NCBI GenBank assembly: GCA_001839685.1
Contig: MLAK01000760.1
Coordinates: forward strand, 109,637 to 173,636
Reading direction: 5' to 3'
Source of the DNA: Tritrichomonas foetus
Taxonomy: Eukaryota > Parabasalia > Tritrichomonadida > Tritrichomonadidae
DNA length: 64,000 nt
The notes beneath the pieces are model-generated. The model was not told the DNA's origin. It saw only the letters and a list, made by a program, of their open reading frames with translations, and ran no database searches. The stretch's first letter is position 1. Every line of letters begins with the position of its first letter. A program made the translations under genes and the position numbers. Shown in pieces: positions 28,735 to 38,449 of the stretch.

Positions 28735-29760
28735 GTTACTTGAACAAAATTTGTAAAAAAAATGATGTCAAATACTATTTCATTCAATTTATATGGTTAA
28801 TTCTGAAGAATAAGTAAATAAGTTTAAACTTATTTAGTGATCGTTAATTTCAAATATGAAATAGTTTTTGTATTGGATTATGAAGATTAAAAACGTTTTT
28901 TCATGGAAAAAGGGATATTTGTGAAGTTTCAGCGATTATTCACAATATAATTGGCCGGATTCAATTCAATATCATTGTGTTATGAAACAATTATATTGAA
29001 TATGAGAAATTCTATAAAATTCTATGCTTTTTTTTCCTCTGATATTGTCTCAAAATTTTCACAAAGTTTTTTTGTGGAAGATTTCAGGAGATTCTTTCTA
29101 TGCAATTATATTATACATTGGATATCTAGATTATACTATGAACTAAATTGTGTAGGAAAATTTTCAGCAAAAATAATTTTCATTTCAAATCGCATTTTTT
29201 GGGATCCTATTTTATGGCATATATAGTTAGCTAAGATGATGTATTACATGTGATAGAAATATTATTCTATTTTGTTTAGTAAGTGAAGCCAAATATAGAA
29301 AGAGCGAAATTTGAATCAAAGAAATTGAGGGAAAATGAGAAAATTCTCGATTGTGGTTAATAGGTACATTTACAATATGAAACTTTCTATAATTATTCAT
29401 AAAGCGAATGTCATGAATGTTTTTTGGAAAGTGCCGAATAAATGGATGATAGATTAATCTTTAGATTGATGAAACATTTCTGTTGATTTATTTTTGGAAT
29501 CCCTAAATACATTTTCTTAGTAACATGACCTTTTTCTTCTAGGAAAAAACCAAAGTCCCGCAATCACATTTATCAACTAATGAAGGGCTTTCATAAAGAT
29601 AGATTTTAAGGAAAGGTTTTGAGACTGTTACCAATTGCATTTTACAATATGATTAGAAAAAATGAGTTTAAAGAGAGGAGGAAAAAAACATTTGGAACGA
29701 ATATTTAACAAAAAAATAAATAATTTCAATAAAAGGAAACTAAAAAGAAAAGAAAGAGAA
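28735..29760. other. intergenic, 1.03 kb
   Basis: Spacer between the C2 gene start and the LRR-PP2C stop. A 91-codon frame at 28951-29226 (+) is Phe/Ile/Ser-rich and not protein-like enough to call. Nothing else seen. Confidence 0.5.
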
Positions 29761-32280
29761 TTATCTTCTTCTCCTATTCCGCACTGGTAATTGAGTTATC
29801 ACTTGTGGAGTCACGATAACTTCTTCTTCATATGGTGGTAATTCTTCAACTGTGTTTCTTGGTGAAATTCCTTCATCACCTTCTTTTGGCTTCCACAGAA
29901 CGACGATCACTGAAACATTGTCTTGGCTTCCTGAAGCAATTGCAAGATTTTTCAGTGTTACTGCTGCATCTACAGCTGTTTCGGCTTTTCTCACAATTTT
30001 TGCAACTTCGGTATTAGAAAGCACATCCCATAAACCGTCACAAGCTATTACAAATCCAACATCTTCTTCTTCACTGAGGTTAATTTGGATTATTTCTGGT
30101 TTTATGAATAACCCTTGATATTTTTTAGTATTATTATTACACCAAAAATCACCAAGAGCTCTCGATACTGCCAATTTTCGACTAATTCTTCCTTCAGCTG
30201 ATATATTGAATCCTTCATTTCGAAGTCTTTCAAACTCTGATGGATTTGTCGGCTTATGATCAATTGTAAGTTGCTCGCTTTTGATATGGTTTTCTTGAGT
30301 CACTCGTAAAACACGACTATCACCAATTCCAAAAACATAAGCTGTATTATTTTTCACGAAAGCACCAGCAGCAGTTGTTCCATCGATAATATTAAAACTT
30401 CGAATATATTCATTGCCTCTGAAAAGTATATCATCAATAGCTTCTGGTATATTATCTGCGTTTTCAATTTGTTCGATGGTACCACCAATATAATCTGAAA
30501 GTAATCTCGCTGCTGATGGTCCTGCATGACCATCAAATATTAAGAAAAAGTCAGAATTGTCGGTAGATGCAACAGTAAACGAATCTTCCATTGTTTTTCG
30601 GCTGCCTAAAGTTGCAGCAATTCCAACACCAAACCTATCAGATGGAAATGCATCAGTTGAATGATTTCTTTCTCGTTTATGGAATTCAATGTCTTCATTT
30701 CCGAAAAATTCAACTTCAGCAGAACTATTTTCTACAAAATCAAGTTTTCCGCCAAGAAGATCATTACATGCAATGGAGAAAAACTGAATAGATGGAAAGT
30801 CTGTCATATTAAATGAAATATCAGTTAATTTGTTATATTGTAAAGATAAATTTTCAAGTAAGGCTAAAGGATTAATTTTGAATTTTTCTATTAAATTAAA
30901 TGATAAGTCAATACTTTGCAAACGTTGTGGGAAAGTAATATTGGTAACTTCTGTAATTCTGTTATGTGAAAATGATAATGTTTTTAGTTCTGGGAGTCTT
31001 TGAATGAAAAGAGGAAGTGAAATAACATGATTATTAGATAAATCAAAGTTTTGAAGCTTAAAAAGGCCACTGAGGGAATCAGGAATTGTTGTGATTATAT
31101 TTCCAGCAAAAACAAGTGTACGAAGATTACCTAATGAAAAAACAACTGGTGGGAAATGATCAAACTTATTTGAAGTGCAATTCAATTCCAGCATTTCATT
31201 ACAAGAGACTAAAGAATGTGGTAAATCTGTTATTTGATTAAAAGCAATATTCAAAACAGTCAAATAATTTGAAATTTCAAAACAATCTGGTAGCTCGGTC
31301 AGCAAATTATTACTTAAATTCAAGTTTCTTAATTGTCTAAATCTAAACGGCTCTAAGTTAGTTATTTTATTATTAGAAAGATTCATATTTTCGAGTTTGA
31401 TTGAATTGAGAAATGATTTTGGAATTGATGTTAAAAAGTTATTAGATAAATTAATTTTGGTCATTTCAGGTGGACAAACAAATGATTCAGGGAGGCTTTT
31501 TAGAAGATTATTTGAAAGATTGAGTTGGCATAGACATTGGCAAGAATCTACAAATGCGTCAGAAAGAGACTCAATTTGATTAAATGAAAGATCCAAATAA
31601 GCCAATTTGTAAAATACTTGAAAATCTAAATATCCAGAAATGCAGCACCTCACTAAGCATAAAGTTTTTAAGTTTAAAAGGGGTAAATGTGGAATTTCTT
31701 TTAATTTTGTTTGGGTAAGATTCAAAAGTTGAACATTAAAATTTGAATGACTTTTCACTTCAATTAACGGATTATATGATAAATTTAATATTTTGATAAG
31801 ATGGGTATTTTCCGGGAATTCAATGGTTTCAATTTCGTTTCCAAATAGACTGAGTTCGTTCAGTTCAGGCATTTTAAAAATCCACTCTGGAATTGAATTG
31901 AGATGATTTCCATCGAGACTCAAAATGCGAATTGTTGAAGCCATTGGGGGCGGATTCTCAGGAAGTACCACAATATCGCAATGATTAAGGCGAAGCGTTT
32001 GAAGTGTTGGAATATTTAATTGAAATACGAAATCAGACGAGAGTCCTGGATTTTCAGATAGATCAAGTACTTGAAGAACAGCTGGAAGAGGCAATTTAAG
32101 CTCTTCGATTCGACCAACAAGGTCTAATTTTTTTTGTTCCGATGGAACAAGCGGAGTATCGTTTTTGGTGACTTGTGAACTTGATCGGCGATAAAAATTA
32201 AATTCGCTTCCGAGTCTCTTCAAACTAAGAGGTCGAATTTTGTTTGGCGATGGAATAGGGAAAGGAAGTCTTTGACTCAT
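29761..32280 (-). CDS. LRR-PP2C protein phosphatase (PHLPP-like layout)
   Basis: An 839-residue protein. Residues about 65-530 are 18-20 short leucine-rich repeats (LNLSNNLLTELP and LDLSFNQIESL type, about 23 residues each). Residues about 547-800 are a complete PP2C domain with the metal-binding signatures KTMEDSF, LIFDGHAG, GTTA, FGIGDSRV, TIDHKP, SRALGDFW, IACDGLWDV and SQDNVSVIVV. The short tail is acidic then Arg-rich. LRRs followed by PP2C is the core of PHLPP phosphatases and of LRR-PP2C adenylyl cyclases; no PH or cyclase domain is present. Expected to be an active, metal-dependent Ser/Thr phosphatase whose targets are chosen by the LRRs. A GACTTTTTC element lies 20 bases upstream. 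Confidence 0.9.
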   Translation of the reverse strand: MSQRLPFPIPSPNKIRPLSLKRLGSEFNFYRRSSSQVTKNDTPLVPSEQKKLDLVGRIEELKLPLPAVLQVLDLSENPGLSSDFVFQLNIPTLQTLRLNHCDIVVLPENPPPMASTIRILSLDGNHLNSIPEWIFKMPELNELSLFGNEIETIEFPENTHLIKILNLSYNPLIEVKSHSNFNVQLLNLTQTKLKEIPHLPLLNLKTLCLVRCCISGYLDFQVFYKLAYLDLSFNQIESLSDAFVDSCQCLCQLNLSNNLLKSLPESFVCPPEMTKINLSNNFLTSIPKSFLNSIKLENMNLSNNKITNLEPFRFRQLRNLNLSNNLLTELPDCFEISNYLTVLNIAFNQITDLPHSLVSCNEMLELNCTSNKFDHFPPVVFSLGNLRTLVFAGNIITTIPDSLSGLFKLQNFDLSNNHVISLPLFIQRLPELKTLSFSHNRITEVTNITFPQRLQSIDLSFNLIEKFKINPLALLENLSLQYNKLTDISFNMTDFPSIQFFSIACNDLLGGKLDFVENSSAEVEFFGNEDIEFHKRERNHSTDAFPSDRFGVGIAATLGSRKTMEDSFTVASTDNSDFFLIFDGHAGPSAARLLSDYIGGTIEQIENADNIPEAIDDILFRGNEYIRSFNIIDGTTAAGAFVKNNTAYVFGIGDSRVLRVTQENHIKSEQLTIDHKPTNPSEFERLRNEGFNISAEGRISRKLAVSRALGDFWCNNNTKKYQGLFIKPEIIQINLSEEEDVGFVIACDGLWDVLSNTEVAKIVRKAETAVDAAVTLKNLAIASGSQDNVSVIVVLWKPKEGDEGISPRNTVEELPPYEEEVIVTPQVITQLPVRNRRRR

Positions 32281-33094
32281 TTGAAATTCGTATATTATCG
32301 ACTTTTTCCATACTTTATTTCCATATTTGATTCAGTATTGAATTATCTTTTCAAAAAATTGTATCCTCAATATTTATTCGCAATGTTTGAGAAGTGATTT
32401 CCGATGTAATATCGATGAAAAAGACGAAAGAAGCATTTTCCATACAAAACCCAGTTGATTTTCTTTTCATAAATCAATTCACATATTTTTCTGAACGGTG
32501 TTTTTTCGAATATTCAAATATGACTCATTTTGTGAAATAAAGTATTCAATCAATTAAATTTAAAGTGATTATTTATTGCATGTTCACCATTGAAAAAATA
32601 ATAAAAGACTTTATTGAAAAAATGTAAATTGGGAAATAGAGTGAGTTTCCAATAGCTAAATTCAATCATTGAGATGAAAAAATTAGGATGAATCACATAC
32701 AGTAAAGCAAAGAGTGGTACAGAAAATTCATTTCGTGAATGATCCAATTTTGTCAAAAAATTGTCATAATTAAACTATTGCTCCTATATTATTGGAGTTG
32801 AGCTTAATTTCAAAAATGAGAAGAGGTAAGCAACATGGGAGTCAGATTTGAAAAAAATTGTGATAAAATAATATTTCATAAAATCTAAAAGAAAAAGAAA
32901 AAACAATGAATGCATTATGAACATCATTAAACCATCTCATTTTATGATTATCCAATCAAATATGTATGCAAGAAACTCTTTTCGTCAAGAATATCATTCA
33001 AGAATTAATTTTTAAACGTACTCATGTATAAACTATTCAATTATCACAAAATTGACTAACTCAAAGAAACTGAAACGAATAAAAAGACATAAAA
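32281..33094. other. divergent intergenic region, 814 bp
   Basis: GACTTTTTC at 32300-32308 lies close to the LRR-PP2C start. The rest is AT-rich with no recognised gene, RNA or repeat. Confidence 0.5.
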
Positions 33095-34099
33095 ATGCCT
33101 CAAATTAATGATCAAGAATCACTTATCCCTGGGAAAGAAGGAACAAAACCATGCATAAACCCAATAACTTTCTATTTAACTATCCAAATAATTCCCTTGG
33201 CAGCTTTTCTAATTTTTGTTTTATTGAAGATAACGGATCTTTCCTCCTTTTTCATTACTATTATAATAATTGGTGTTAATTTCTATTTTATTCAAAATGT
33301 GAGTGGTATTCAACTCGTCGGACTTCGATGGAGTCTCTCCTTTTCAAAAGGAATTGATTATTACTCAAAACCAGATCCTTTTGTCCCACAGGCGGCTGAT
33401 TCGAATGCATTTTGGATAGGGTTTTTTGTATTTATCGTGATTTGGGTGATCGCCTTTGTTGCTTCATTATTCATCACATCAATTTTTGCAGCTATTTCTA
33501 TATTTGGTGTGTTAAGTGAAGTTTTGAATTTATTCATGTTCATGAATGCCCATAAAAATGCCAAAAAATCTACAACGAGATCTTTCCTTATGACTGAAGT
33601 AATGACAGGTGATGTGAATTTCGAACTTGTTAAAGAAGACATTGATATCCAAAATTATGAAGCACAAGATACAGAAAACCCACAAATTAAGCTGGCCTTA
33701 CCTGAAAGTCAAATCATCAATAATCAAAATGGTGCTGACAATGGAAACATTGATAATGTTGAAGAAAGTAAACAATATGAAACTAACCACAATGTTGAAA
33801 ACACAAAAACTGAAAGTCCAAATATTTTAAATAGAAATGGTGATGATTCAAAAGGAACAGAAAAGGAAGACATCAAAAATGAAAAGGTTAATGGTGATCA
33901 AAATAATAATTCAAACACAGTTTCCGAATTCATTCCTAATTTCAATGAAAATAACATCAATTTCACTAACAACGATGAAAATGATGAAAAACCACTAACG
34001 TTTGATGACAATAAAGCTACTTTTTCGGATGCAAATGATGAAGATGAAGAAGTTCTTTTCCAACTTGTAGATGAAGACGATGAAAACAATAAGATTTGA
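33095..34099 (+). CDS. TVP23-family Golgi membrane protein with acidic tail
   Basis: A 334-residue protein. Residues about 20-155 match the TVP23/FAM18 family: four hydrophobic helices, with the family signature VSGIQLVGLRWSLSF after helix two and ADSNAFWIGFFVFIVIWVIA leading into helix three. Yeast TVP23 is a late-Golgi vesicle protein acting in trafficking and glycosylation upkeep. The remaining 170 residues are an Asn/Asp/Glu-rich, presumably cytosolic tail that is not part of the known family, whose members are about 200 residues. Start chosen at the first ATG; no signal peptide is expected. Confidence 0.78.
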   Translation: MPQINDQESLIPGKEGTKPCINPITFYLTIQIIPLAAFLIFVLLKITDLSSFFITIIIIGVNFYFIQNVSGIQLVGLRWSLSFSKGIDYYSKPDPFVPQAADSNAFWIGFFVFIVIWVIAFVASLFITSIFAAISIFGVLSEVLNLFMFMNAHKNAKKSTTRSFLMTEVMTGDVNFELVKEDIDIQNYEAQDTENPQIKLALPESQIINNQNGADNGNIDNVEESKQYETNHNVENTKTESPNILNRNGDDSKGTEKEDIKNEKVNGDQNNNSNTVSEFIPNFNENNINFTNNDENDEKPLTFDDNKATFSDANDEDEEVLFQLVDEDDENNKI

Positions 34100-34731
34100 C
34101 GACTTATCAAGGGAAAAAAAATTGTGAATTTTGTTGGAAATGTGTTATGATAAGAATTAAATAAAGTGTTTTATTGAGTGTAATTCTGATTATTTTGGAT
34201 TTTCAAACTATTATTTTTTCTCCGAATACGCTTAAAATGAATAAAATCTTGTGAAATGATTATTTTGGTGGATGATTTCGATAAATGTAGTTGTTCTGAA
34301 GTATCACGCTTTTGTTGTGAAAAGGTTCATTGTTATCTCAAATGATGCATAAATACTGTTTGACTTTAACAATGAAGAGTTGAAATTGATTGATAAAAAT
34401 GACCCCATATGATATTAAAGGATTCAATTAGTGATTATCATCACCATTTTTAATGACAATAATAAAATAGATATCGTGTCGCCAAACCACATCAGCAAGC
34501 AATAATTCATCGAAATTCTCTGACAGTCATAACAAAAAAATGATATGATAAATATCCTAAATATCATTCCAACATAAATGACATATCATCTGTAAAATTC
34601 ATCATAAACAAGTGTTACACCAATAATCTTGTTTATTGCTCTACAGCATTGATGATATGGATAATAGTAATAAAAAAATGTATATATCTTTTGATAAAGA
34701 GAGAATTATGAAACTGTTATTTATAACATAT

Positions 34732-36190
34732 TTATATCAAAAAACTAGGTAATGAAGGATCAACAGATGTTTCTTTATGGGATGAAAATGCTCTATTCTT
34801 CCTTCTGTCATTAATATTTGTGATTATTTTAATGACAACAACGATACCAATAACAATTCATTCAATTCCTCATAGTTGAAGGTCTGATCAATGTTTGCCA
34901 TCACTACTATTGTTATTGTCTTTATCGTTTTTATCATCACTTTCATGATCATTCTTAGATTTCTCTGGAGTATTTCACAATTTGTCAATAGTTTTTTGGG
35001 AAATTAAGACATCAACAGCATCATTTGTTTGTTTTAGTTTTGAATTATGTGTTTGTTCTGGTATGTGTCCAACATAACCATTTTGACATTAACGATGTGA
35101 ACTATTACATGTACCTCCATGTAAACATTGATCACATTTTGTAGATTTTTCAAATGCTAAACAATAGGGATTATCACTTGATAATTTATTTAATCAAATT
35201 ATTCCAGAAGCACATCATGAAAATGAAAATGTTGGATATTGACCAAAATCTCTGATGAAATGAGAAATTAAGAGGAAGAACATTATTTAATCGTGGAATT
35301 CCTTGACCACTTACACTATTAGGATGTTTCTTCGTTGAAACATTGGTGATTAGATCACATGCTGATATTAATAATGAACGAACAAGTGTTGAAGTTATTT
35401 TGTAACTGATAATTTTTCCCGACAATGCTTTTTGTTTCCTAATAATGTTCCTGAAATTTGGCGTTGCTTGTAATGTTCTACTTATTGCAAACATCTTGTC
35501 GGAATATGTATAAAAGCCATTATATAGTTGTGCACTCATATTTTCTGTTTAATATCCTGGTACATCTAGTTTCATAGTTCCTTAAATTGAACCTTTAAGG
35601 ATCAATCATGAAACTTCATCTTCAAATTTCATTATCTCTAATTTTCATTAAATTTTTTCTCCTTCTTATAATATTATTACTAGAAGGACTAATTATTAAA
35701 TTTATAATCATTCCACTAAAGTGTGAATTATAATTGTCAGTTTTTCCTCATCCATATTATCAATGAATAGAAATTATATGTTTTTGCTGTTATTTCATTA
35801 TATGTAACAGTAAATTTAGAAATGCAATCTTTTGGATCAAATGTGATTGGGCCTCAATAATTATGTCTGAAAATAAAACATATTCACTTGAACCATTATT
35901 ACCAATGATATCATAAATTTGATGATTTATTCAGCTTAAATTCTGACAAATTGACTCTAGTGAGCCTTGAAAAAGTCCATTATGCAAGCGAATAGCTAAT
36001 TTAGTATGTGTACATGGTGAAATATCGGAAACAGAATCAAATTAAAACTAGTTTTTATATCTACTCTATGTTAATATAGCAGATGATTTTTGGATGAGTT
36101 TTGAAAACTTCACTACAATAAGAATTCCGATCCTAGAGATTAATGTCATCTCCAAATGCAAAAGAATGATTCCCATCATTTTCCATGAAT
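34732..36190 (-). pseudogene. decayed membrane surface-protein gene
   Basis: On the minus strand, protein-like sequence can be followed through stops and frame changes. The 3' part (35160 to 34732) is one frame broken by five stops at codons starting 35091, 34977, 34890, 34872 and 34860. It reads a Cys-rich EGF-like piece (KCDQCLHGGTCNSS, then CQNGYVGHIPEQ), a Lys/Asp/Asn-rich linker, a membrane helix (IVIGIVVVIKIITNI) and a basic cytosolic tail ending at a TAA. Upstream fragments in changing frames include FMENDGNHSFAFGDDINL, RLHNGLFQGSLESICQNLS and DPKDCISKFTVTYNEITAKT. The order ectodomain, EGF-like, linker, helix, tail is typical of trichomonad surface proteins such as GP63-like or similar families; the family itself is not identified. 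Confidence 0.6.
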
Positions 36191-36240
36191 CATATATATT
36201 ATGAATTCTTTTTTAATTCAATCTTTCATGATTATAATTT

Positions 36241-36416
36241 CTTTCATGATTTATATCTTCTTTCATGATCTATATCTTCTTTCATGATTTATATCTTCTT
36301 TCATGATCTATATCTTCTTTCATGATTTATATCTTCTTTCATGATCTATATCTTCTTTCATGATCTATATTTTCTTTCATAATCTATATTTTCTTTCATA
36401 ATCTATATTTTCTTTC
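36241..36416. repeat. 19-bp minisatellite, about 9 copies
   Basis: Nine or so head-to-tail copies of a 19-base unit (ctttcatgatttatatctt), with an alternating t/c at one position in successive units and drift to 'cataatctatattt' at the right end. A degenerate copy starts near 36223. The unit is not a multiple of three, so it is not selected as coding repeat. Confidence 0.9.
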
Positions 36417-36651
36417 TCTAATTTTTCCTTTTTATTCGTCAAGCGCACATGTCTTTTTAGTGAGAGTATGATAGTTTATTCAGTCAAAAAAATTCCCATC
36501 TTTGATCATTCCCTTTTGGTATTCACGAGGAAAGAAGGATGATTCATTCACTAACAGTTAATCAGATGAGACCAAACAAAAAATCGAGAAATAAAGAGTA
36601 AACAGACATAAATTATAACTATTTTTATTCAAATTTATGATTAAAAACATT

Positions 36652-37449
36652 TTATTGTGTATTTTGGCAGCCGTTCATTACATGAGTGATCCAGTCCAGA
36701 TGACAGAATGGGTTTTGACATACTGGACAAACAACATTTCCTTCCTTCAAGTTACAAGAATGACATACTCCGCATCCAGCAGTTGCATTTCCAGGCAACT
36801 CCTTCAAAACGTTGCTCAAAACCCGCTCCAGCATCACCACTCGGCTTTGGAGAGATTCGAATTGTTCTCTGTCTACCCACATTGACGGGGCATTATTCAT
36901 CTGATTCACATTTTGATATAAAGCAGCATTTTGATAATACGCGGCTTGATACAGAATTTGATAATGTTGCATTTTCTGGTTGGCCATTGCGGCCTGCATC
37001 ACTGTTTCTCCGTTTGAATTCACCGAAAGAATGTTTGCGCCAAGATTGAGAAGGATTTGAAATGTCGGCAAATCAGAATACATCAAAGCGAAATGAAGTG
37101 GCGTGAGATTGTTTTGGTTTTTCAATTCGATGTTTGCCCCTCTCCAGACAAGCAAATTGATCAAATTTGGAAAACGTAGTAAAATTGCCAAATGCAAAGG
37201 AGGAGGCGTTGTTCCGTTTCGATCGAAGAGGTTTGGATCGGCTTTTCCATTTAAGATAATTTCAACGACGTTTTGATTTCCTGTCAAAATTGCGAGCTGG
37301 AGTGGAAAAGGATTAGAAATCGAGACATTTTGATTTGAAAAGTTGCCGCTGAGTTGCGTATTATAGAGTGGGACTAAATCTTGACGTGTGGAAAGCATTG
37401 ACGTGTTGCTATTGTGGATAAAAGAGGTAAGCGCTTTTAAGTCGGTCAT
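36652..37449 (-). CDS. ankyrin-repeat protein with C-terminal Cys/His zinc motif
   Basis: A 265-residue protein. Four ankyrin repeats lie at about 48-165 (PLQLAILTGNQNVVEIILNG, PLHLAILLRFPNLINLLVWR and PLHFALMYSDLPTFQILLN). A Gln/Asn/Tyr-rich segment and a short coiled coil follow (about 170-215). The last 45 residues hold eight Cys and two His in the pattern CGVCHSC...CPVCQNPFCHLDWITHVMNGC, likely to bind one or two zinc ions in a treble-clef or zinc-ribbon fold. Probably an adaptor joining ankyrin-mediated binding to a zinc module; no RING or DHHC signature is present. Divergent from the histone H2A gene, sharing a 327-bp upstream region. Confidence 0.78.
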   Translation of the reverse strand: MTDLKALTSFIHNSNTSMLSTRQDLVPLYNTQLSGNFSNQNVSISNPFPLQLAILTGNQNVVEIILNGKADPNLFDRNGTTPPPLHLAILLRFPNLINLLVWRGANIELKNQNNLTPLHFALMYSDLPTFQILLNLGANILSVNSNGETVMQAAMANQKMQHYQILYQAAYYQNAALYQNVNQMNNAPSMWVDREQFESLQSRVVMLERVLSNVLKELPGNATAGCGVCHSCNLKEGNVVCPVCQNPFCHLDWITHVMNGCQNTQ

Positions 37450-37724
37450 AAGATGAAGTTTTTGCCAGATTTTCCAGAAACAGTTAATTCACCATGAAAT
37501 ATTCAATTTTGGATATTTTTCACCAGCTTTGTTCATTTCCCTCTGTGATTAAGAGCCAAATATCTATTGAATTGATGTTCATGTAAACATATAATGGTGT
37601 AAAATGACGAATTTCTGGTTTTGAAAATGTCAGTTTAAACCATAATATTTGAAATATATTAAAACCCGGCAATCTTTTTTATCCCATGACTGTCTTTTTA
37701 CACCATCCTTTTCTGAATAGATAA

Positions 37725-37736
37725 AAAGGCGCCTTT
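37725..37736 (+). promoter_or_regulatory. AAAGGCGCCTTT palindrome upstream of H2A
   Basis: Perfect 12-base palindrome with the same GGCGCC core as the site before the SAS-6-like gene, 40 bases before the H2A ATG and 25 before its initiator. The flanks are reversed (AAA/TTT outside) relative to the SAS-6 site, so it is not a perfect E2F consensus. Confidence 0.45.
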
Positions 37737-37760
37737 CGAAGCCTAAGTTGTTTCAAATAT

Positions 37761-37765
37761 TCACT
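37761..37765 (+). promoter_or_regulatory. Inr-like element, histone H2A
   Basis: TCACT 11 bases before the H2A ATG, matching the trichomonad initiator and implying a 5' UTR of roughly ten to fifteen bases, the usual length in these organisms. Confidence 0.6.
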
Positions 37766-37776
37766 TCATTTTAATA

Positions 37777-38181
37777 ATGCCAGCCAAGAAAGGTGTAAAG
37801 AAAACAGCTACAAAGACAGCCGTCGATGGAGAACGCCAACATCCAAAGACAAGATCATCACGTGCCGGTCTTCAATTCCCAGTCGGACGTCTCCACCGTT
37901 TCCTCCGTGAAGGACGTTATGGAGAACGTGTCGGTGCCGGAGCTCCAGTCTTCATGGCCGCCGTCCTCGAATATCTCACAGTCGAAGTTCTCGAACTTGC
38001 CGGTAATGCTGCCCGTGATAACAAGAAGACACGTATCTCACCACGTCACATCATGCTTGCCATCAGAAACGATGAAGAATTGAACCAACTTCTCTCCAAC
38101 ATCACAATCGCATCCGCAGGTGTTGTTCCACACATCCACAAGGTCCTCCTTGGTACAACCAAGAAGGGCAAGGAAGAATAA
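37777..38181 (+). CDS. histone H2A
   Basis: A 134-residue core histone H2A. After a basic tail, the fold begins with the near-universal [18 protein letters not shown], followed by the helix 2 segment [47 protein letters not shown] and the docking region [11 protein letters not shown]. The acidic-patch residues are present. The tail TTKKGKEE lacks the SQ motif of H2A.X, and the docking region does not look like H2A.Z, so this is canonical H2A. Strongly C-ending codon use indicates high expression. No H2B gene is adjacent, although trichomonad H2A and H2B genes are often paired divergently. The stop codon sits in AATAAA, fitting the UAAA-type poly(A) signal. Confidence 0.97.
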   Translation: MPAKKGVKKTATKTAVDGERQHPKTRSSRAGLQFPVGRLHRFLREGRYGERVGAGAPVFMAAVLEYLTVEVLELAGNAARDNKKTRISPRHIMLAIRNDEELNQLLSNITIASAGVVPHIHKVLLGTTKKGKEE

Positions 38182-38449
38182 ATTTGCTTATTTATTAATA
38201 AAAGAAACGAAATTTCACCTACTTTTGTCTTTTTCTCATTTTTATGAAATCCAAAATTATCATTTTTGTAAATTTGAAAGCTTTGGAGGCTTGGATTGAT
38301 TCATAGTATCATAAGAAGTTTTTTAATAGAATTTGTGATCACAACAGCTATACCAGGGATACCTAGCATGATATTATAAAAAACAAAAAATTAACGTAAA
38401 AAAAATCATTCATAAAGAAAAGATTTGGATCTTGAAAAATCAAACATTT

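Larger units (their letters stand above)
34100..36651. other. 2.55 kb region without an intact gene
   Basis: Largest gap in the window. It contains a decayed surface-protein gene (34732-36190, minus) and a 19-bp minisatellite (about 36241-36416), annotated separately. A 117-codon frame at 35186-35539 belongs to the decayed region. The first 600 bases (34100-34730) hold nothing recognisable. Confidence 0.55.
37450..37776. other. divergent promoter region ankyrin gene / histone H2A
   Basis: 327 bp between two divergent ATGs. It holds the palindrome AAAGGCGCCTTT and an initiator-like TCACTT, both annotated on the H2A side. No CAAAAAGTT-type element is present. Confidence 0.55.
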
